From: Streptomyces sp. ISL-94
GTDB taxonomy: Bacteria > Actinomycetota > Actinomycetes > Streptomycetales > Streptomycetaceae
Direction of reading: 5' to 3'
DNA: 40,167 nucleotides
Assembly (NCBI RefSeq): GCF_018614075.1
Contig: NZ_JAGGOZ010000040.1
Location: 1-40,167, forward strand
Position numbers and translations under genes: made by a program. A model generated the notes under the pieces. The model saw nothing but the letters and a program-made list of their open reading frames with translations, was not told where the DNA came from and searched no databases. Shown one piece after another: positions 1 through 9,001 of this stretch (the stretch's first letter is position 1; every line of letters starts with the position of its first letter).

Positions 1-37
1 CCCGTGGGCCCGAGCGCGACGAACGGCGCCGACAACT

Positions 38-110
38 CCCGCAACCCACCCACCACCCAGCACCCACCCCGGTACCGAAAGAACCCATCCCCCACCCAAC
101 GACCACCCCC
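38..110 (-). other. G-run block able to form a G-quadruplex (minus strand)
   Basis: Six runs of three or more C lie within positions 38-70 on the plus strand (38-40, 45-47, 49-51, 56-58, 63-65, 67-70). The minus strand therefore has six G runs with loops of 1-4 nt, which fits the usual G3+N1-7 quadruplex rule. More C runs follow to about 110. The whole 1-263 leader is unusually poor in G on the plus strand. No convincing gene is visible here: the 87-residue open frame from position 4 is proline and threonine rich and resembles translated low-complexity DNA. What the block does is unknown. Confidence 0.4.
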
Positions 111-263
111 AACAGAGGTCACCCATTCGATACAAGAACCTCCGTTCCCGCCCGGCATCGACCCACCACCACGGACGAGGCACTCACTCATCCACGCCAG
201 AACACACTCAAACCCAGTCACCAGACAGCAGTTCCAACCCCTGGAGCCCGTGGAGGCCCGGCC

Positions 264-893
264 ATGACCATTCGCCTCCTGCTCGCCGACGACCACCCGG
301 TGGTCCGGGCCGGCCTGCGCGCGGTGCTGGACACCGAGCCGGATTTCGCGGTGGTCGCCGAGGCCGCGACCGCCGAACGGGCGGTGGAGCTGGCGGCCTC
401 CGAGCCGGTGGACGTGGTCCTGATGGACCTGCAGTTCGGCGCGGGCATGCACGGCTCGGCGGCGACGGCGGCGATCACCGCCCGGCCGGGGGCACCCCGG
501 GTGCTGGTGCTGACCACGTACGACACGGACGCGGACATCCTGGCTGCGGTGGAGGCCGGCGCCTCGGGCTACCTGCTCAAGGACGCTCCGCCGGAGGAGC
601 TGGCGGCGGCGGTCCGCACGGCCGCGGCGGGCCAGTCGGCGCTGGCCCCGGCGGTGGCGCTGCGCCTGATGGACCGGATGCGGACCCCGGCGGAGGCGCT
701 GACGAAGCGGGAGCTGGAGGTGCTGCAACTGGTCGCGGACGGCCTGTCGAACCTGCAGGTCTCCAAGAAGCTCTTCCTCAGCCAGGCCACGGTCAAGTCC
801 CACCTGGTGCACATCTACGCGAAGCTCGGCGTCGACTCCCGCACCTCGGCCGTAGCCGCCGCGGCCACCCGCCGGCTGATCCGCACCCCGTAG
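264..893 (+). CDS. NarL/FixJ-family response regulator
   Basis: This is a two-component response regulator of 209 residues, the normal length for the NarL family. The receiver domain covers about residues 1-120, with the acidic pair D9-D10, the likely phosphoacceptor D55 in VLMDLQFG, the switch threonine in VLTTYD and the conserved lysine in GYLLKD. A LuxR-type helix-turn-helix covers about residues 143-205 (LTKRELEVLQLVADGLSN, then QATVKSHLVHIYAKLGV). The ATG at 264 follows GTGGAGG at a suitable distance. Such regulators normally follow their histidine kinase directly. Here at least 260 bp of G-poor non-coding sequence lies upstream, so the kinase is either beyond the window edge or absent. 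The target genes are unknown. Confidence 0.93.
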   Translation: MTIRLLLADDHPVVRAGLRAVLDTEPDFAVVAEAATAERAVELAASEPVDVVLMDLQFGAGMHGSAATAAITARPGAPRVLVLTTYDTDADILAAVEAGASGYLLKDAPPEELAAAVRTAAAGQSALAPAVALRLMDRMRTPAEALTKRELEVLQLVADGLSNLQVSKKLFLSQATVKSHLVHIYAKLGVDSRTSAVAAAATRRLIRTP

Positions 894-1018
894 GACGGCC
901 GACCGACGGGGCCCTGCGGGGACGGCCGAAAGTCCCGTGTCGACGGGCCGGACGACCCCTTTGCCGTTCGGGGGCGCGTGGACGGCGGGCAAGGCGGGCA
1001 GGCGCCCCCCGCGCAGCC

Positions 1019-1177
1019 CTGAACGACGAACGGGACCGGGAGATCCTGTACCTGCGGTTCGGACGCGAGATGACGCAGTCCGACATCGGCGTGGAGCTGG
1101 GCATCAGCCAGATGCAGGTCTCACGCCTCCTGACCCGCATCCTGGCAAGACTGCGCAGGGGCATGCTGGCCACGTGA
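1019..1177 (+). pseudogene. Sigma-70 (SigB/SigF-like) region 4 remnant
   Basis: In the frame ending with TGA at 1175-1177, about 50 codons read as a sigma factor region 4: LNDERDREILYLRFG, then MTQSDIGVELGISQMQVSRL and LTRILARLRRGML. This matches the C-terminus of the stress/sporulation SigB/F/G group of Streptomyces, where TQ.. IA...GISQM.VSRLL is typical. Regions 1-3 are missing; upstream in frame there is only GC-rich sequence without sigma motifs and no credible start. I read it as the 3' remnant of a deleted sigma gene. Expression of a tiny region-4-only protein cannot be excluded. Confidence 0.7.
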
Positions 1178-1228
1178 CCTGACCTCGGCGGCACGGTTGT
1201 TACCGGCCACCCGCCCCGTTCCGGCGGA

Positions 1229-2716
1229 CTACGCCACCCAGTGCGGGCGCTCCACCGCCGGAGCCAGCGGGACCCCGTCGTGGAAGGCGGACGCGAGGCG
1301 GCGTACGCCCTCGTCCAGGCGGTCCGCGGGGAGTGTGTACGGGATCCGGAGCCGGTGTTCGAAGGTGCCCGGGTCCACCCCGAAGCGGGCCCCGCGGCCG
1401 ATGTGCACCCCCGCGTCGGCGGCCCGCTCGGCCAGGGCGGAGCTCACCGGCTCGCCGAGGTCCACCCAGAGCGAGAGCCCGCCCGGCGGGAGCTGCCAGG
1501 ACCATTCGGGGGTGTGCCGCTCAAGGGACCGCACCAGGGCTTCGCGCCGGCCCCGCAGCTGGGCGAGGCGCTCGGGCAGGGACCGCTCCAGACTCTCCAT
1601 GAGCGGGAGGGCGACCAGCTGGTCGAGGACCGAGCCGGTCATGTCCGCCGAGACCCGTACGGCCGTCAGCTCGGTGATCATCTTCGCGGTGGCCCGGACC
1701 CAGCCCACCCGCAGGCCGCCCCAGTGCGTCTTGCTGAGCGAGCCGATGGTGATCACGTGGTCGGCGCCGCCGCGCGGGGCGAGCGAGGCCAGCGGCGCGG
1801 GCGCGGGGACGTCCAGCGCGATGTCGGCGATGGTCTCGTCCACCACCAGCCAGGTCCCGGTGGCGCGCGTGGCCGCGAGCAGCCGCAGCCGCTGCTCCGA
1901 CGGCATCAGCGCGCCCGTCGGGTTGTGGAAGTCGGGGATCACGTACGCCAGCCGGGGCACGGTCTGGCGCAGCGTGGACTCGGCTATCTCCATGTCCCAG
2001 CCCGCGTCGGAGACGGCGATGGAGCCGGTGCGCACCCGCGCGTGGCGCAGGGCGTCGAGGGCGTTGGCGTAGGTGGGGTTCTCGGTGACCACCCGGTCCC
2101 CGGCCCGGCAGAGCAGGCTGACGACGAGGGCGAAGGCCTGCTGGGCCCCCGCGGTGATCAGGATCTGCTCGGGGCGGGTGGGCAGCCCGCGCCGCGTGAA
2201 CCGGTCGGCGACCGCCGTGCGCAGATCGGGCATGCCGAAGGGGTGGTAGCCGGGCGAGCGGGCGAGTTCGGGCAGGCGGGGGGCGGCCCAGGCGAAGGCT
2301 TCGGCGAGGGTGCCGTCCGGGGCGCCCATGGCGGCGATGGCCAGGTCGATGCCGGGTTCACCGTCGGCGCGGCCGCCGGTCCCCCCGACGATGGCGTGGG
2401 CGCCGACCGCCCCGTGCCCGTCGGGGAGCTCGGTCCAGGTGCCGGAGCCGCGCCGGCTGCGGACGTAGCCGCTCTCGCGCAGCAGGTCGTAGGCGCCGGT
2501 GACGGTGGCCCGGCTGGCGCCGATCGCCTCGGCGAGCTCGCGTTCGGCGGGCAGCCGGACGTGCAGGGCGATCCGGCCGTCGAGGATCAGCGTGCGCACG
2601 GCGTCGGCGAGTGCCCGGTAGCCGGGGCGGGCCAGTACCTCGGCGGGGAGCAGGGCGGCGAGCTGGCGGCTGCCGATGGTCCTGTCCGCTGTCTGGACCA
2701 CTCGCCCGTTTGCCAT
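1229..2716 (-). CDS. MocR/PdxR-family regulator (GntR wHTH fused to class I aminotransferase domain)
   Basis: The product has 495 residues, the standard MocR length. An N-terminal GntR winged helix (about residues 28-95, with LPAERELAEAIGASRATVTGAYDLLRESG) is joined to an aminotransferase fold I domain. That domain keeps the usual PLP features, including the lysine in GSLSKTHWGGLRVGW. MocR proteins use PLP or an aldehyde/amine adduct as a sensor to control a nearby gene. The ATG at 2716 has GGGGAGG upstream (plus-strand 2722-2728). The gene is divergent from the small ORF and nucleotidyltransferase to its right, with four ATTGGC boxes between them. No vitamin B6, GABA or taurine gene is adjacent, so its ligand and target cannot be named. 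Confidence 0.93.
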   Translation of the reverse strand: MANGRVVQTADRTIGSRQLAALLPAEVLARPGYRALADAVRTLILDGRIALHVRLPAERELAEAIGASRATVTGAYDLLRESGYVRSRRGSGTWTELPDGHGAVGAHAIVGGTGGRADGEPGIDLAIAAMGAPDGTLAEAFAWAAPRLPELARSPGYHPFGMPDLRTAVADRFTRRGLPTRPEQILITAGAQQAFALVVSLLCRAGDRVVTENPTYANALDALRHARVRTGSIAVSDAGWDMEIAESTLRQTVPRLAYVIPDFHNPTGALMPSEQRLRLLAATRATGTWLVVDETIADIALDVPAPAPLASLAPRGGADHVITIGSLSKTHWGGLRVGWVRATAKMITELTAVRVSADMTGSVLDQLVALPLMESLERSLPERLAQLRGRREALVRSLERHTPEWSWQLPPGGLSLWVDLGEPVSSALAERAADAGVHIGRGARFGVDPGTFEHRLRIPYTLPADRLDEGVRRLASAFHDGVPLAPAVERPHWVA

Positions 2717-2730
2717 GCCAACCTCCCCTG

Positions 2731-2790
2731 ATTGGCTCTGCCCACCAGGCCAATCGAGGACCAGACTCGCCGTATTGGCCCCCGATTGGC
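2731..2790. promoter_or_regulatory. ATTGGC box cluster in the mocR divergent promoter
   Basis: ATTGGC occurs at 2731-2736, 2774-2779 and 2785-2790, and its complement GCCAAT at 2749-2754. This gives an inverted pair followed by a direct pair 11 bp apart. All four lie in the 88 bp between the mocR start and the start at 2805. MocR regulators typically bind direct or mixed repeats of a short box in the divergent intergenic region, and the last box overlaps the AAGGAG ribosome binding site of the rightward ORF. Assignment to this MocR is an inference from position. Confidence 0.6.
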
Positions 2791-2804
2791 AAGGAGACGC
2801 CGAG

Positions 2805-3068
2805 ATGCTGACCGACCGTGACGAACGGGCCCTGCTGGCCGCCGCCGAGAACCGGATCTCCGAGCCGCTGCGGATCGGGGCCGCGCTGGCCGCCGTACGG
2901 CGCGTGCTGACGCGGCGCCCGCCGGTCCCGGTCCCGGTCCAGGAGCGAGAATCGGTGGCATGTCACCCCACACCGACCACACCGACCACACCGATCCGGC
3001 CCGCTCAGCCGCTTCAGCCGCTTCAGCCGATCCGGCCGGTTCGGCCCGGTCTCCCGACGCACCGGTGA
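2805..3068 (+). CDS. Small ORF of unknown function downstream of the MocR boxes
   Basis: An ATG at 2805 follows a near-ideal AAGGAG (2790-2795). The first 45 codons show strong GC at third positions and a sensible helical protein (MLTDRDERALLAAAENR, then EPLRIGAALAAVRRVLTRR). From about codon 46 it becomes a Pro/Thr-rich tail that runs into and overlaps the start of the nucleotidyltransferase in another frame until 3068. Either this is a real 87-residue protein with a low-complexity tail, or the original C-terminus was lost by a frameshift in the repetitive stretch 2966-3030. I do not recognise a family. Confidence 0.45.
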   Translation: MLTDRDERALLAAAENRISEPLRIGAALAAVRRVLTRRPPVPVPVQERESVACHPTPTTPTTPIRPAQPLQPLQPIRPVRPGLPTHR

Positions 3069-3646
3069 TCGCGGGCCTGCTCCTGGCGGCCGGCGGCGGC
3101 CGGCGCCTCGGCGGGCGGCCCAAGGCCCTGCTCCCCTACCGCGGCCGCCCGTTGGTCGAGAACGCCGTACGGGTGCTGCGCGAGGCGGGCTGCGACCCGG
3201 TGCACGTGGTGCTCGGGGCCTGCGCCGCCGAGGTCCGCGAGCGGGCGGACCTGGCAGGCTGCGTGGTCGTGGACAACCCGGACTGGGCGGAGGGGATGGG
3301 CTCCTCCCTGCGGGTCGGCCTCGCCTCGCTCGCCGGTACGGAGGCCCGCGCGGCCCTGGTCTCGCTGGTGGACCAGCCGGGCATCGGGCCGGCGGCCGTG
3401 GCCCGCGTACGGGAGGCGTACCGCTCCCCCGCGAGCCTGGTGGCGGCGGCGTACGACGGGGAGCGCGGCCATCCGGTGCTGTTCGGCGCCGACCGGTGGG
3501 CGGACATCGCGGCGACGGCGACCGGCGACAAGGGCGCGCGCGTCCATCTCACCCGGCATGCGGGTGAGCTCGTACTGGTGGAGTGTGCGGACATCGCGGA
3601 GGCCTACGACATCGACACCCCTCCCGACCTGGCACGTCTCCTCTGA
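2960..3646 (+). CDS. MobA/MocA-like nucleotidyltransferase
   Basis: The NTP-transferase fold (NTP_transf_3 type) starts near residue 36 with VIAGLLLAAGGGRRLGGRPK, the nucleotide-binding signature LAAGxSxRxGxxK with G in the serine position. It continues with the acidic VDQPG metal-binding segment and GHPVLF. The enzyme family transfers CMP or GMP to molybdopterin or activates other phospho-compounds. MocA-type cytidylyltransferases serve xanthine dehydrogenase-type enzymes, which would fit the purine-oxidation theme here, but that link is inference. The first 35 residues (HTDHTDHTDP, SAASAAS) are encoded by short tandem repeats and may be partly spurious. The ATG at 2960 is preceded by GGTGG; a later start near the VIAG segment has no better ribosome binding site. 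Confidence 0.85.
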   Translation: MSPHTDHTDHTDPARSAASAASADPAGSARSPDAPVIAGLLLAAGGGRRLGGRPKALLPYRGRPLVENAVRVLREAGCDPVHVVLGACAAEVRERADLAGCVVVDNPDWAEGMGSSLRVGLASLAGTEARAALVSLVDQPGIGPAAVARVREAYRSPASLVAAAYDGERGHPVLFGADRWADIAATATGDKGARVHLTRHAGELVLVECADIAEAYDIDTPPDLARLL

Positions 3647-3727
3647 GCACGGCGTGACGACGATGGCACTGAGGGCCACCAAGGAGCGGAATCTGTCGAC
3701 TCAGAGAATCTCGACATCAACAAACCA

Positions 3728-3769
3728 TTGAACTTCCACTATGAGGAAATTACTATCCACTGGTCAGAA
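3728..3769 (+). promoter_or_regulatory. aceB promoter with two 15-bp operator copies
   Basis: A -35 TTGAAC (3728-3733) and -10 TACTAT (3751-3756) are separated by 17 bp. TTCCACTATGAGGAA (3734-3748) fills the spacer exactly, and ATCCACTGGTCAGAA (3755-3769) overlaps the -10. The centres are 21 bp apart, as at gcl and hyi. Sites in these positions would block polymerase, so repression is expected. The leader to the aceB ATG is about 130 nt. Confidence 0.65.
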
Positions 3770-3897
3770 GCGCCCTGAACCAAAGACGGCGCCCGCGACC
3801 GTATCCCGGAACTCTCCACACCCGACGGCACTGCGTGCCGTCTCGCGCGAGCATTCCCCCGCGGCCGCCAGGCACCGCCGCTGAAGGAGTGACAGAT

Positions 3898-5526
<1,629 letters not shown>

Positions 5527-5567
5527 TTCCCCGAATTCGGCTGACCCGCACAGCAGTCGAAGACACC

Positions 5568-5614
5568 CGCCTCCGCCCCCGACGCCTCACCCGCGCCGGG
5601 GGCGGAGGCGTTTT
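5568..5614 (+). terminator. Rho-independent terminator after aceB
   Basis: Perfect 13-bp arms CGCCTCCGCCCCC (5568-5580) and GGGGGCGGAGGCG (5598-5610) enclose a 17-nt loop and are followed by TTTT. This ends the aceB transcript 42 nt after the stop codon. Confidence 0.9.
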
Positions 5615-5768
5615 CAGGCCACCACCCTGGTCACCGACCACGTGCCGCAGGGTGGCGGACGATCGCGCTCGGGCGGGAGCCGCCCCGGTGACCCGAACGT
5701 GAAGGGCCGGTACGGGGACAGCGCGATTCGGCCACTTCCGGGCGGGTCTGCACCGAACGAGCGGTCGG

Positions 5769-5809
5769 TTGTTACTTGTTCGTAACTTGCCTGTACCTAG
5801 CGGTAACAA
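5769..5809. promoter_or_regulatory. Inverted repeats upstream of the secreted lipase gene
   Basis: TTGTTAC (5769-5775) and GTAACAA (5803-5809) form a perfect 7-bp inverted repeat. A third half-site, GTAAC at 5782-5786, makes a tighter GTTAC-N6-GTAAC palindrome, and the two GTAAC boxes are 21 bp apart. The stretch is AT-richer than its surroundings and includes a possible -35 TTGTTC and a -10-like TACCTA or TAGCGG. It is a plausible promoter/operator; the regulator is unknown. Confidence 0.4.
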
Positions 5810-5918
5810 GTGGGCGCGTGTCACCTTTCCGGTGCCACCGGCCGGCGGTACCCCCACTTCACAGCCATGCACCGGAGTTGTCCGCTGCTCCCGCATGGCC
5901 GACCGCAGGAGTTCCGCA

Positions 5919-7109
5919 GTGATCGGATTCCGCACCGCCAGCAAGGACCGGGCCCGCCGTCGCGTGCGACGACTGGGTGGGGCCGGGATGGTTCTGCCGC
6001 TCGCCGTCGGGGCGCTGTTGGCCGCCGGGGCCGGGACCTCCGCGGCCAGTCCCGGGGCCGGGCCGACCGCCGTGGTGTCCATGGGCGACAGCTACATATC
6101 CGGCGAGGCCGGGCGCTGGAAGGGCAACAGCCTGACCAACACCGGCAGCAGGAACGGGACCGACCGGGCCTGGGTGAGCGGCAGCACCTACGATCCCGGC
6201 AAGGTGTACGGGACCACCGCGGGCGGCTGCCACCGCTCCGATTCCGCCGAGGTGGTCAGCGCCGGGCCCCTCGCCGAGAAGGCCGTGAACCTGGCCTGCT
6301 CCGGGGCGACGTCCGAGAACGTGTTCCGCGCCTCCAGCGGCGGCGTCGCCTTCAAGGGCGAGGCCCCGCAGGCCGATCAGCTCACCGCCATCGCCGCGAG
6401 CCACAACGTGAAGGTCGTCGCGCTGTCCGTCGGCGGGAACGACCTCGGCTTCGCCGACATCATCAAGGAGTGCGCGTACGACTTCATCATCTGGAACTCG
6501 TACTGCTACGACGACCAGCAGGCCGGGGTCGACGCGAAGATCGACGCGGTCATGGCGAACGTCGGCAAGTCGGTGGACGAGGTGCGCGCCGTGATGCGCG
6601 GGGCCGGGTACGCCGACTCCTCCTACCGGATCGTGCTCCAGTCCTACCCGTCCCCGATCCCGCGCGGCGCGGAGAACCGGTACACGCAGAGCGACTGGAG
6701 CCGGCTCAACACCGGCGGCTGCCCCTTCTGGAACCGGGACTCGGACTGGGCGCGCGATTCCCTCGTGCCGCAGATAGCAGGCCGGATCAAGGGCGTCGCC
6801 GCCGCCAAGGGCGTGCAGTTCCTGGACCTGCGGGACACGCTGCAGGGGCGCGAGGTGTGCGCGAAGGCGAGCAAGCAGGTGAGCTCCACGGTGCCCGCGT
6901 CGGCCCAGGCGAGCGAGTGGGCGCGCTGGATCGACAACAACGAGACGCAGGGCCTGATCCAGGAGTCCATGCACCCGAACTACTTCGGGCAGCTGGCGGC
7001 CGGGCGCTGCCTGTCCCTGGCGGTCGCGCAGCCCGCGGACTCCGCTGTCAGCTGCAAGAACACCGCCGGGGCGGACCAGACGGGCATGTTCCTGACGCCG
7101 GCGTCGTAG
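5919..7109 (+). CDS. Secreted SGNH/GDSL-family lipase or esterase
   Basis: The product is a 396-residue secreted hydrolase. An arginine-rich n-region (RARRRVRR) and a hydrophobic core (MVLPLAVGALLAAG) form a signal peptide with likely cleavage after TSAAS. The SGNH blocks are present: block I GDSYISGEAG with the nucleophilic serine, block III VGGNDLGF, and block V HPNYFGQ with the catalytic histidine. Several cysteines (GGCHRSD, NLACSG, EVCAK, SVSCKN region) suggest disulfides, as in Streptomyces extracellular lipases. GTG at 5919 was chosen because AGGAG stands 7 nt before it and it leaves a normal signal peptide; ATG at 5895 is the alternative. The substrate (lipid, polysaccharide ester) is not predictable. 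Confidence 0.9.
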   Translation: MIGFRTASKDRARRRVRRLGGAGMVLPLAVGALLAAGAGTSAASPGAGPTAVVSMGDSYISGEAGRWKGNSLTNTGSRNGTDRAWVSGSTYDPGKVYGTTAGGCHRSDSAEVVSAGPLAEKAVNLACSGATSENVFRASSGGVAFKGEAPQADQLTAIAASHNVKVVALSVGGNDLGFADIIKECAYDFIIWNSYCYDDQQAGVDAKIDAVMANVGKSVDEVRAVMRGAGYADSSYRIVLQSYPSPIPRGAENRYTQSDWSRLNTGGCPFWNRDSDWARDSLVPQIAGRIKGVAAAKGVQFLDLRDTLQGREVCAKASKQVSSTVPASAQASEWARWIDNNETQGLIQESMHPNYFGQLAAGRCLSLAVAQPADSAVSCKNTAGADQTGMFLTPAS

Positions 7110-7151
7110 ACGGCCGCAGCCTCAGCCGCGAAACAGAACCGCGTCCGGACG

Positions 7152-7198
7152 CGGCGGTGCGCACGCCACACCCGCAGTGGGTGGCGTGCGCACCGCCG
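7152..7198. terminator. Bidirectional terminator between lipase and permease genes
   Basis: A perfect 18-bp inverted repeat, CGGCGGTGCGCACGCCAC (7152-7169) and its complement (7181-7198) with an 11-nt loop, sits between two convergent genes and can end both transcripts. Confidence 0.88.
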
Positions 7199-7222
7199 TG
7201 AACGGTCCGGCCGGGCGGGGGG

Positions 7223-8614
7223 TCAGTGCACCGGCACCGGCTCCGGGCCCGCGGCCGAGGCCGCGCCCTTCCTGGCGCCGAGGTGGTTGAAGGCGAGGTT
7301 CAGCAGGATCGCCACCACGCAGCCGGTGCTGATGCCCGAGTCGAGGACGACCAGCAGGTCCTTCGGGAAGGCGTGGTAGAAGTCCGGCGCGGCGATCGGG
7401 ATCAGGCCGATGCCCACCGAGGCGGCGACGATCAGGGCGTTCTCGCCCTTCTCCATGGCCGCGCCCGCCAGGGTCTGGATGCCGCTGGCCGCGACGGACC
7501 CGAAGAGGACGATGCCGGCGCCGCCGAGGACCGGCAGCGGGACCACGCCGATGACGGAGGCCGCCATCGGGCACAGGCCCAGCAGGATCAGGATGCCGCC
7601 GCCGGCCGCGACGACGAAGCGGCTGCGCACCTTGGTCATGGCGACGAGCCCGATGTTCTGGGCGAAGGCGCTGCACATGAAGCCGTTGAACAGCGGGCTG
7701 AGCGCGCTGCCGAGGGTGTCGGCGCGCAGTCCGCCCTCGATGGTCCGGGCGTCCGCCGGGCGGCCCACGATCTTGCCCAGCGCCAGGATGTCGGCGGTGG
7801 ACTCGGTCATGCAGACGAGCATGACGATGCACATCGAGATGACGGCGGCGACCTGGAACTGGGGGACGCCGAAGTGGAACGGGGTCGGGAAGCCGATAAC
7901 CGAGGCGTTCTTGACGGCGTCGAAGCTGGTCATGCCCAGCGGGAGGGCGATGAGCGTGCCCGCGACCAGGCCGAGCAGGATGGAGATCTGCTGGATGAAG
8001 CCGCGCAGGAACTTGCGCATCAGCAGGACGATGACGAGCGTGAGGGCGGCCATGCCGATGTTCTTCATCGAGCCGTAGTCGGTGGCGGTGCGGTTCCCGC
8101 CCTGCGACCAGTTGAAGGCGACGGGCAGGAGCGAGACGCCGATCAGGGTGATGACCGTGCCCGTGACGACCGGTGGGAAGAACCGGACGAGCTTGCCGAA
8201 GTAGGGGGCGGCGAAGAAGCCGAGGACTCCGGCGACGATGATCGCGCCGAAGATGATGGGGATGGCGTTGTCCCCCTCACCCTTGCCGATGGCGATCATC
8301 GGAGTCACACCGGCGAAGGAAACGCCGTTGACGAAGGGGAGTTTGGCGCCGATCTTCCAGAACCCGAGGGTCTGGAGGAGGGTGGCGAGCCCTGCGGTGA
8401 AGAGCGAGGCGCCCATCAGGAAGGCGGTCTCGGTGGCGGAGAGACCGACGGCCGGGCCGACGATCATGGGCGGGGCGACGACACCCGCGTACATGGCGGC
8501 CACGTGCTGAAGGCCGCTGGTGAACATTTTCAGCGGAGGCAAGGTCTCGTCGACCGGGTGCTTCTCCTCCGGTACTGCGACTGCATCTTTGCGAAACCTG
8601 GGCGTAGAGGCCAC
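7223..8614 (-). CDS. NCS2-family purine (urate/xanthine) permease
   Basis: This is an integral-membrane nucleobase:cation symporter of about 463 residues with the expected run of many hydrophobic segments. The NCS2 signature QNIGLVAMTKVRSR is intact. The TM8 acidic motif CMTESTADILALG, typical of xanthine/urate members, is also present. Transport of urate or xanthine is inferred from the family and from the uricase genes on the same strand. GTG at 8614 was chosen because GGAGGA (plus-strand 8619-8624) precedes it. A GTG at 8638 lies in frame but would place this ribosome binding site inside the coding region. A palindrome-containing 390-bp leader separates it from the deaminase gene, so it probably has its own promoter. 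Confidence 0.92.
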   Translation of the reverse strand: MASTPRFRKDAVAVPEEKHPVDETLPPLKMFTSGLQHVAAMYAGVVAPPMIVGPAVGLSATETAFLMGASLFTAGLATLLQTLGFWKIGAKLPFVNGVSFAGVTPMIAIGKGEGDNAIPIIFGAIIVAGVLGFFAAPYFGKLVRFFPPVVTGTVITLIGVSLLPVAFNWSQGGNRTATDYGSMKNIGMAALTLVIVLLMRKFLRGFIQQISILLGLVAGTLIALPLGMTSFDAVKNASVIGFPTPFHFGVPQFQVAAVISMCIVMLVCMTESTADILALGKIVGRPADARTIEGGLRADTLGSALSPLFNGFMCSAFAQNIGLVAMTKVRSRFVVAAGGGILILLGLCPMAASVIGVVPLPVLGGAGIVLFGSVAASGIQTLAGAAMEKGENALIVAASVGIGLIPIAAPDFYHAFPKDLLVVLDSGISTGCVVAILLNLAFNHLGARKGAASAAGPEPVPVH

Positions 8615-8779
8615 GGCTTCCTCCGGTCGGTTAAACACGTCGGCAGGGACGTGGGTGTCTTGGAGGTGGTGCGAAAGCTGTGCGAGTCGAGCCTGTATGG
8701 AGTTGTGGGTGGTGCCAGTGCTGGTCCCAAGGGGCCGAAGGGATGCGGAAACGATTCGCCCAAACCGGTTCCGCGCTTC

Positions 8780-8824
8780 GCTTCAACGCTGTACTTCGCC
8801 GCTGCGCTTCAAGGCTCTTGAAGC
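8780..8824. promoter_or_regulatory. Palindrome and half-sites upstream of the permease gene
   Basis: GCTTCAAGGCTCTTGAAGC (8806-8824) is a perfect 8-3-8 palindrome. A third half-site GCTTCAA lies at 8780-8786, 26 bp from the first. The site is about 190 nt upstream of the permease start. I see no gene in 8625-9001. The motif resembles but does not match the TCAACA-N3-TGTTGA boxes of the uricase and catalase promoters, because the half-sites are 2 bp closer together. A purine-responsive regulator is a guess. Confidence 0.45.
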
Positions 8825-9001
8825 TGGTGGTGCCGTGGCAGTGGTGCGGGGCTGTGCTGCGGTGCGTGTGGTACGAGTGACCGCCCCCGGGTGCGCCTTC
8901 GGATGATCCTCGGGCGCTTCCCGGGAACGGCTGCCGACGGACCCCGCTCGGGTCCGCGACGACCGGCCGGGGGCCGTCCCCCCCGGCCGGACTCCGTGGG
9001 A

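Noticed and set aside
4..267. 87-codon open frame before the response regulator
   Set aside because: Pro/Thr/Arg-rich translation of a C-rich, G-poor stretch with no family features; it overlaps the true start at 264.
919..936. GGGAC-N8-GTCCC inverted repeat resembling a DosR/OsdR box
   Set aside because: The spacing is 4 bp longer than the classical box, and the only gene downstream is a sigma fragment; too weak to call.
1241..2731. Long plus-strand open frame antisense to the MocR gene
   Set aside because: Gly/Arg/Pro-rich shadow of a well-supported gene; same situation for the long antisense frames over aceB, the permease, gcl and the acyl-CoA ligase.
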